From Gavia stellata (taxonomy: Eukaryota > Chordata > Aves > Gaviiformes > Gaviidae), in contig NC_082608.1 of assembly GCF_030936135.1 (NCBI RefSeq), forward strand, positions 9,889,535-9,953,534: a stretch of 64,000 nucleotides of DNA, written 5' to 3'. Below, in pieces: positions 61,901 through 64,000 of the stretch; position 1 is the stretch's first letter, and every line of letters begins with the position of its first letter. Made by a program: the position numbers and the translations under genes. The notes beneath the pieces were generated by a model that was not told where the DNA came from, made no database searches, and saw nothing but the letters and a program-made list of their open reading frames with translations.

Positions 61901-64000
61901 TTACACAACTTGCACATTTCTCTGTTTCAAAAAACTGTAACTAGAGGGCACTGTGCTCTTTCTTGTGCCAGTACATCTGCAGACATGTCTTTAATAAAAT
62001 CAAATGAAATAGAGCTTGGTTGCAAAGCACAATGAAAGCACTTGAACTACAGTATGCACAAGTTACGTGAAATAAAGGCCAAATGCTCCTAGCTTGAAAA
62101 CAATAGTGAAGAGCAGCGTAGAAATAAGCACCACTGTGCCAATAACTTGCTCGACTACTCTTCTTTAACAGCTTCTTCATATGCAGTAATGACTGCAGTA
62201 TGCAGTACCATACACAACACTATGTTTACAGTAATGTTCCACTGTAACACATTTTAGTTTTTTAATTCAAAGGACTTTTTCCTCTGTCATAAAATCTAGG
62301 GCTACAAAAAGTACAGATCAGAGACTCACATCTCCTTTTCATCTCTATAAGCGTACTGCAAAGGCAGCAGCCTTTATTTTGACCTAAATGTACCATCAAA
62401 AGGTGAGACAGTGAATTAGTCTTGATGCCCCTTTTATGAACAATAACTAAGGAGGTGACAGTCACAGCCAGCTGTTGAGTTTCATGATGTACCCCATTTT
62501 CCACTGGTTACTCAGCTGAGGCCATTTGCTTTGTTCACACAGGTAACTAAGCAGTCATTACAGAAAGCTTTGATCACTTAAAATACAGCCTGGATATGAA
62601 GCAGGTATTTCAGCAGTTATACCCAAAGAGAAAACATGATAGATTCACTCTCCAACCAAAGAACATTTCACAATGTAGCAAACTGGAACAAACTTCTAAA
62701 CATTTTAAATTAAAATATGGTTTATTAAATAAATAAATTGTAATTCAGAATGCTCAGCTATAATTCCTGCTCCTTAATAACCTGAAGTCTGATTTTTAGA
62801 CCTTGTATTCCATTGACCACTGGTGCCCGGTACACCCAGAGAGCCCCAGAGAAAAGCCTGCCAGCCGCTGCAAGGAGCAATGCTGATGGTTGCCTATGAG
62901 AAGGCAGCAACACAAACTACAAACAAAACCCTACTGAACACAGTTCTCTGGCTTGACAGGGAAACACTCATTTCCCACACTCCATCACAAATCAGCCAAT
63001 TCAACACAGAGACACAAAGGCAAAAACACTTCTATATTACTGCACAACAAAGCTGAAAAAAAGACATGACAAAAATCTCATCTGTCTCTTGGTTCTACTT
63101 TCAAGAGATGCTTTGCAGTGTGATGAAAGGTGCCCAATTGTGTGTATCATCGTAATACAGCACTTCTAGGGCTGCATAAATTCGTGAAATGCAAAATTTC
63201 ACTCACATCAACACCAACTTTGTAGACTGATTCCTTTTAAGAATCTGCTGACATAGATATGCCTAATTTGTCATTTCCTTATACCCTGGAATATTGATTT
63301 TTAAGTTCTTCTCTTAACTGTTTTAAGCCAACATCCTTCTTATAAGAGGGCCTGCTAACATCCAAAATCCTGTGACTTAAGTAAAATAAATCCGTGATCC
63401 ACATATTCTTGCTTTCATAGCAGAAATCCAAACACAAAATTAATGTGTGTACTTCATTACAGCTGCCAACTCCAATTCATTTTGTTCTTTGGACCCAGAA
63501 GGAGAACAAGACTGAGACTGACATGTTTGTTCACATGAGAGAAAAGCAGAAGCCATGGTGCTGTCTGGTTGGAGTCCTGTGATAAAAAGCCTACAGGCCT
63601 AGAGGTCAGGGTTTTTTTGCTCTCTGATGCAGGAAATCAATGGACATTGCATGTGCATATACGGAAGCAGAATTTAACCTAGGAATTTGTCCTAAGACAT
63701 ATCAAATCCTTTTTTTTATTATTTAATCTGCATTAAGGGTGGTGGAGACATTAATTGCAGGCAGGGATGGAGCTCTAGATTAACGAAATTTTGTAGTCTT
63801 GAAAATATGCCTAGCATTCAGGGTCACCTGTTCCATGTATCATTTCCAGTTTACTGGACCAAAAGACCCAACTAATTCAAGAGTTCAATATTCACACCAA
63901 ACCATCATTTTCTTTTTAACATTTATGATTTAAGCATAGTAATTTATAACATATCTTGGCAAAAAGTTTGTTTAATATGTATGAAATAAATATCCATTTT
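58903..64000 (-). other. Probable last intron of the BtpA-family gene
   Basis: At least 5.1 kb upstream of the terminal exon on the gene strand. I searched for the expected preceding segments of the family (an ADIKKKH-type strand and a VITGTATG-type strand) and saw none. Open frames here, for example minus 61158-61502, have no family features. The stretch is AT-rich and otherwise featureless to me. Confidence 0.45.

Noticed and set aside
1-64000. Exons of POP4 or CCNE1 expected from human synteny
   Set aside because: I looked for them at both ends and found no frame with their sequence features. They probably lie outside the window.

Overview
The window looks like vertebrate nuclear DNA, most probably from a bird. 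The reasons are split genes with GT/AG splice sites, CpG-island promoters, compact introns, and several 5'-truncated CR1 LINE 3' ends carrying the GATTCTGTGATTC-type tail that is typical of avian and other reptile genomes. A crocodile or turtle cannot be strictly excluded. There is no bacterial, plasmid, phage or CRISPR content.

Three genes can be supported. (1) PLEKHF1 (Phafin-1/LAPF) lies on the + strand. It has a CpG-island promoter and noncoding first exon ending near 2199, an intron of about 5.9 kb, one coding exon (CDS 8100-8921, 273 aa, PH plus FYVE domains), and a 3'UTR that probably ends just after the poly(A) signal at 10387. (2) The C19orf12 orthologue lies on the - strand, tail to tail with PLEKHF1. 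A CpG-island promoter with a likely noncoding exon 1 ends at the 35787 donor, coding exon 2 is at 30318-30494 (ATG at 30477), and terminal coding exon 3 is at 27208-27473. The joined reading frame gives 141 aa. (3) The last coding exon (58712-58902, - strand) of a BtpA-family gene is present. Vertebrate annotations call this protein 'uncharacterized protein F13E9.13, mitochondrial'. Its upstream exons lie beyond the right edge or were not recognised.

The PLEKHF1/C19orf12 pair, convergent and adjacent, matches my recollection of human 19q12 (POP4-PLEKHF1-C19orf12-CCNE1). This would make the window part of the bird chromosome syntenic to that block. I found no POP4 or CCNE1 exons here. PLEKHF1 acts on endosomes and lysosomes (PI3P binding, autophagy, lysosomal-mitochondrial apoptosis). 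C19orf12 is a mitochondrial/ER-contact membrane protein. The BtpA-like protein is a predicted mitochondrial TIM-barrel protein. They share organelle biology, but nothing in the DNA shows that they work together.

Layout: 1-1560 noncoding; 1560-2575 CpG island; 2200-8087 PLEKHF1 intron; 8088-10.4 kb PLEKHF1 last exon; 10.4-26.1 kb intergenic with old repeats; 26.1-36.3 kb C19orf12; 36.3-58.5 kb AT-rich intergenic DNA with repeat relics, including a fragment that reads as L1/Tx1-clade reverse-transcriptase ORF2; 58.5-64 kb the 3' end of the BtpA-family gene and its last intron. I did not find a novel multi-gene system. The most interesting points are the BtpA-family exon, the L1/Tx1-like fossil, the inverted CR1 pair and G-tract array in C19orf12 intron 1, and the poly(A) hexamer overlapping the C19orf12 stop codon.
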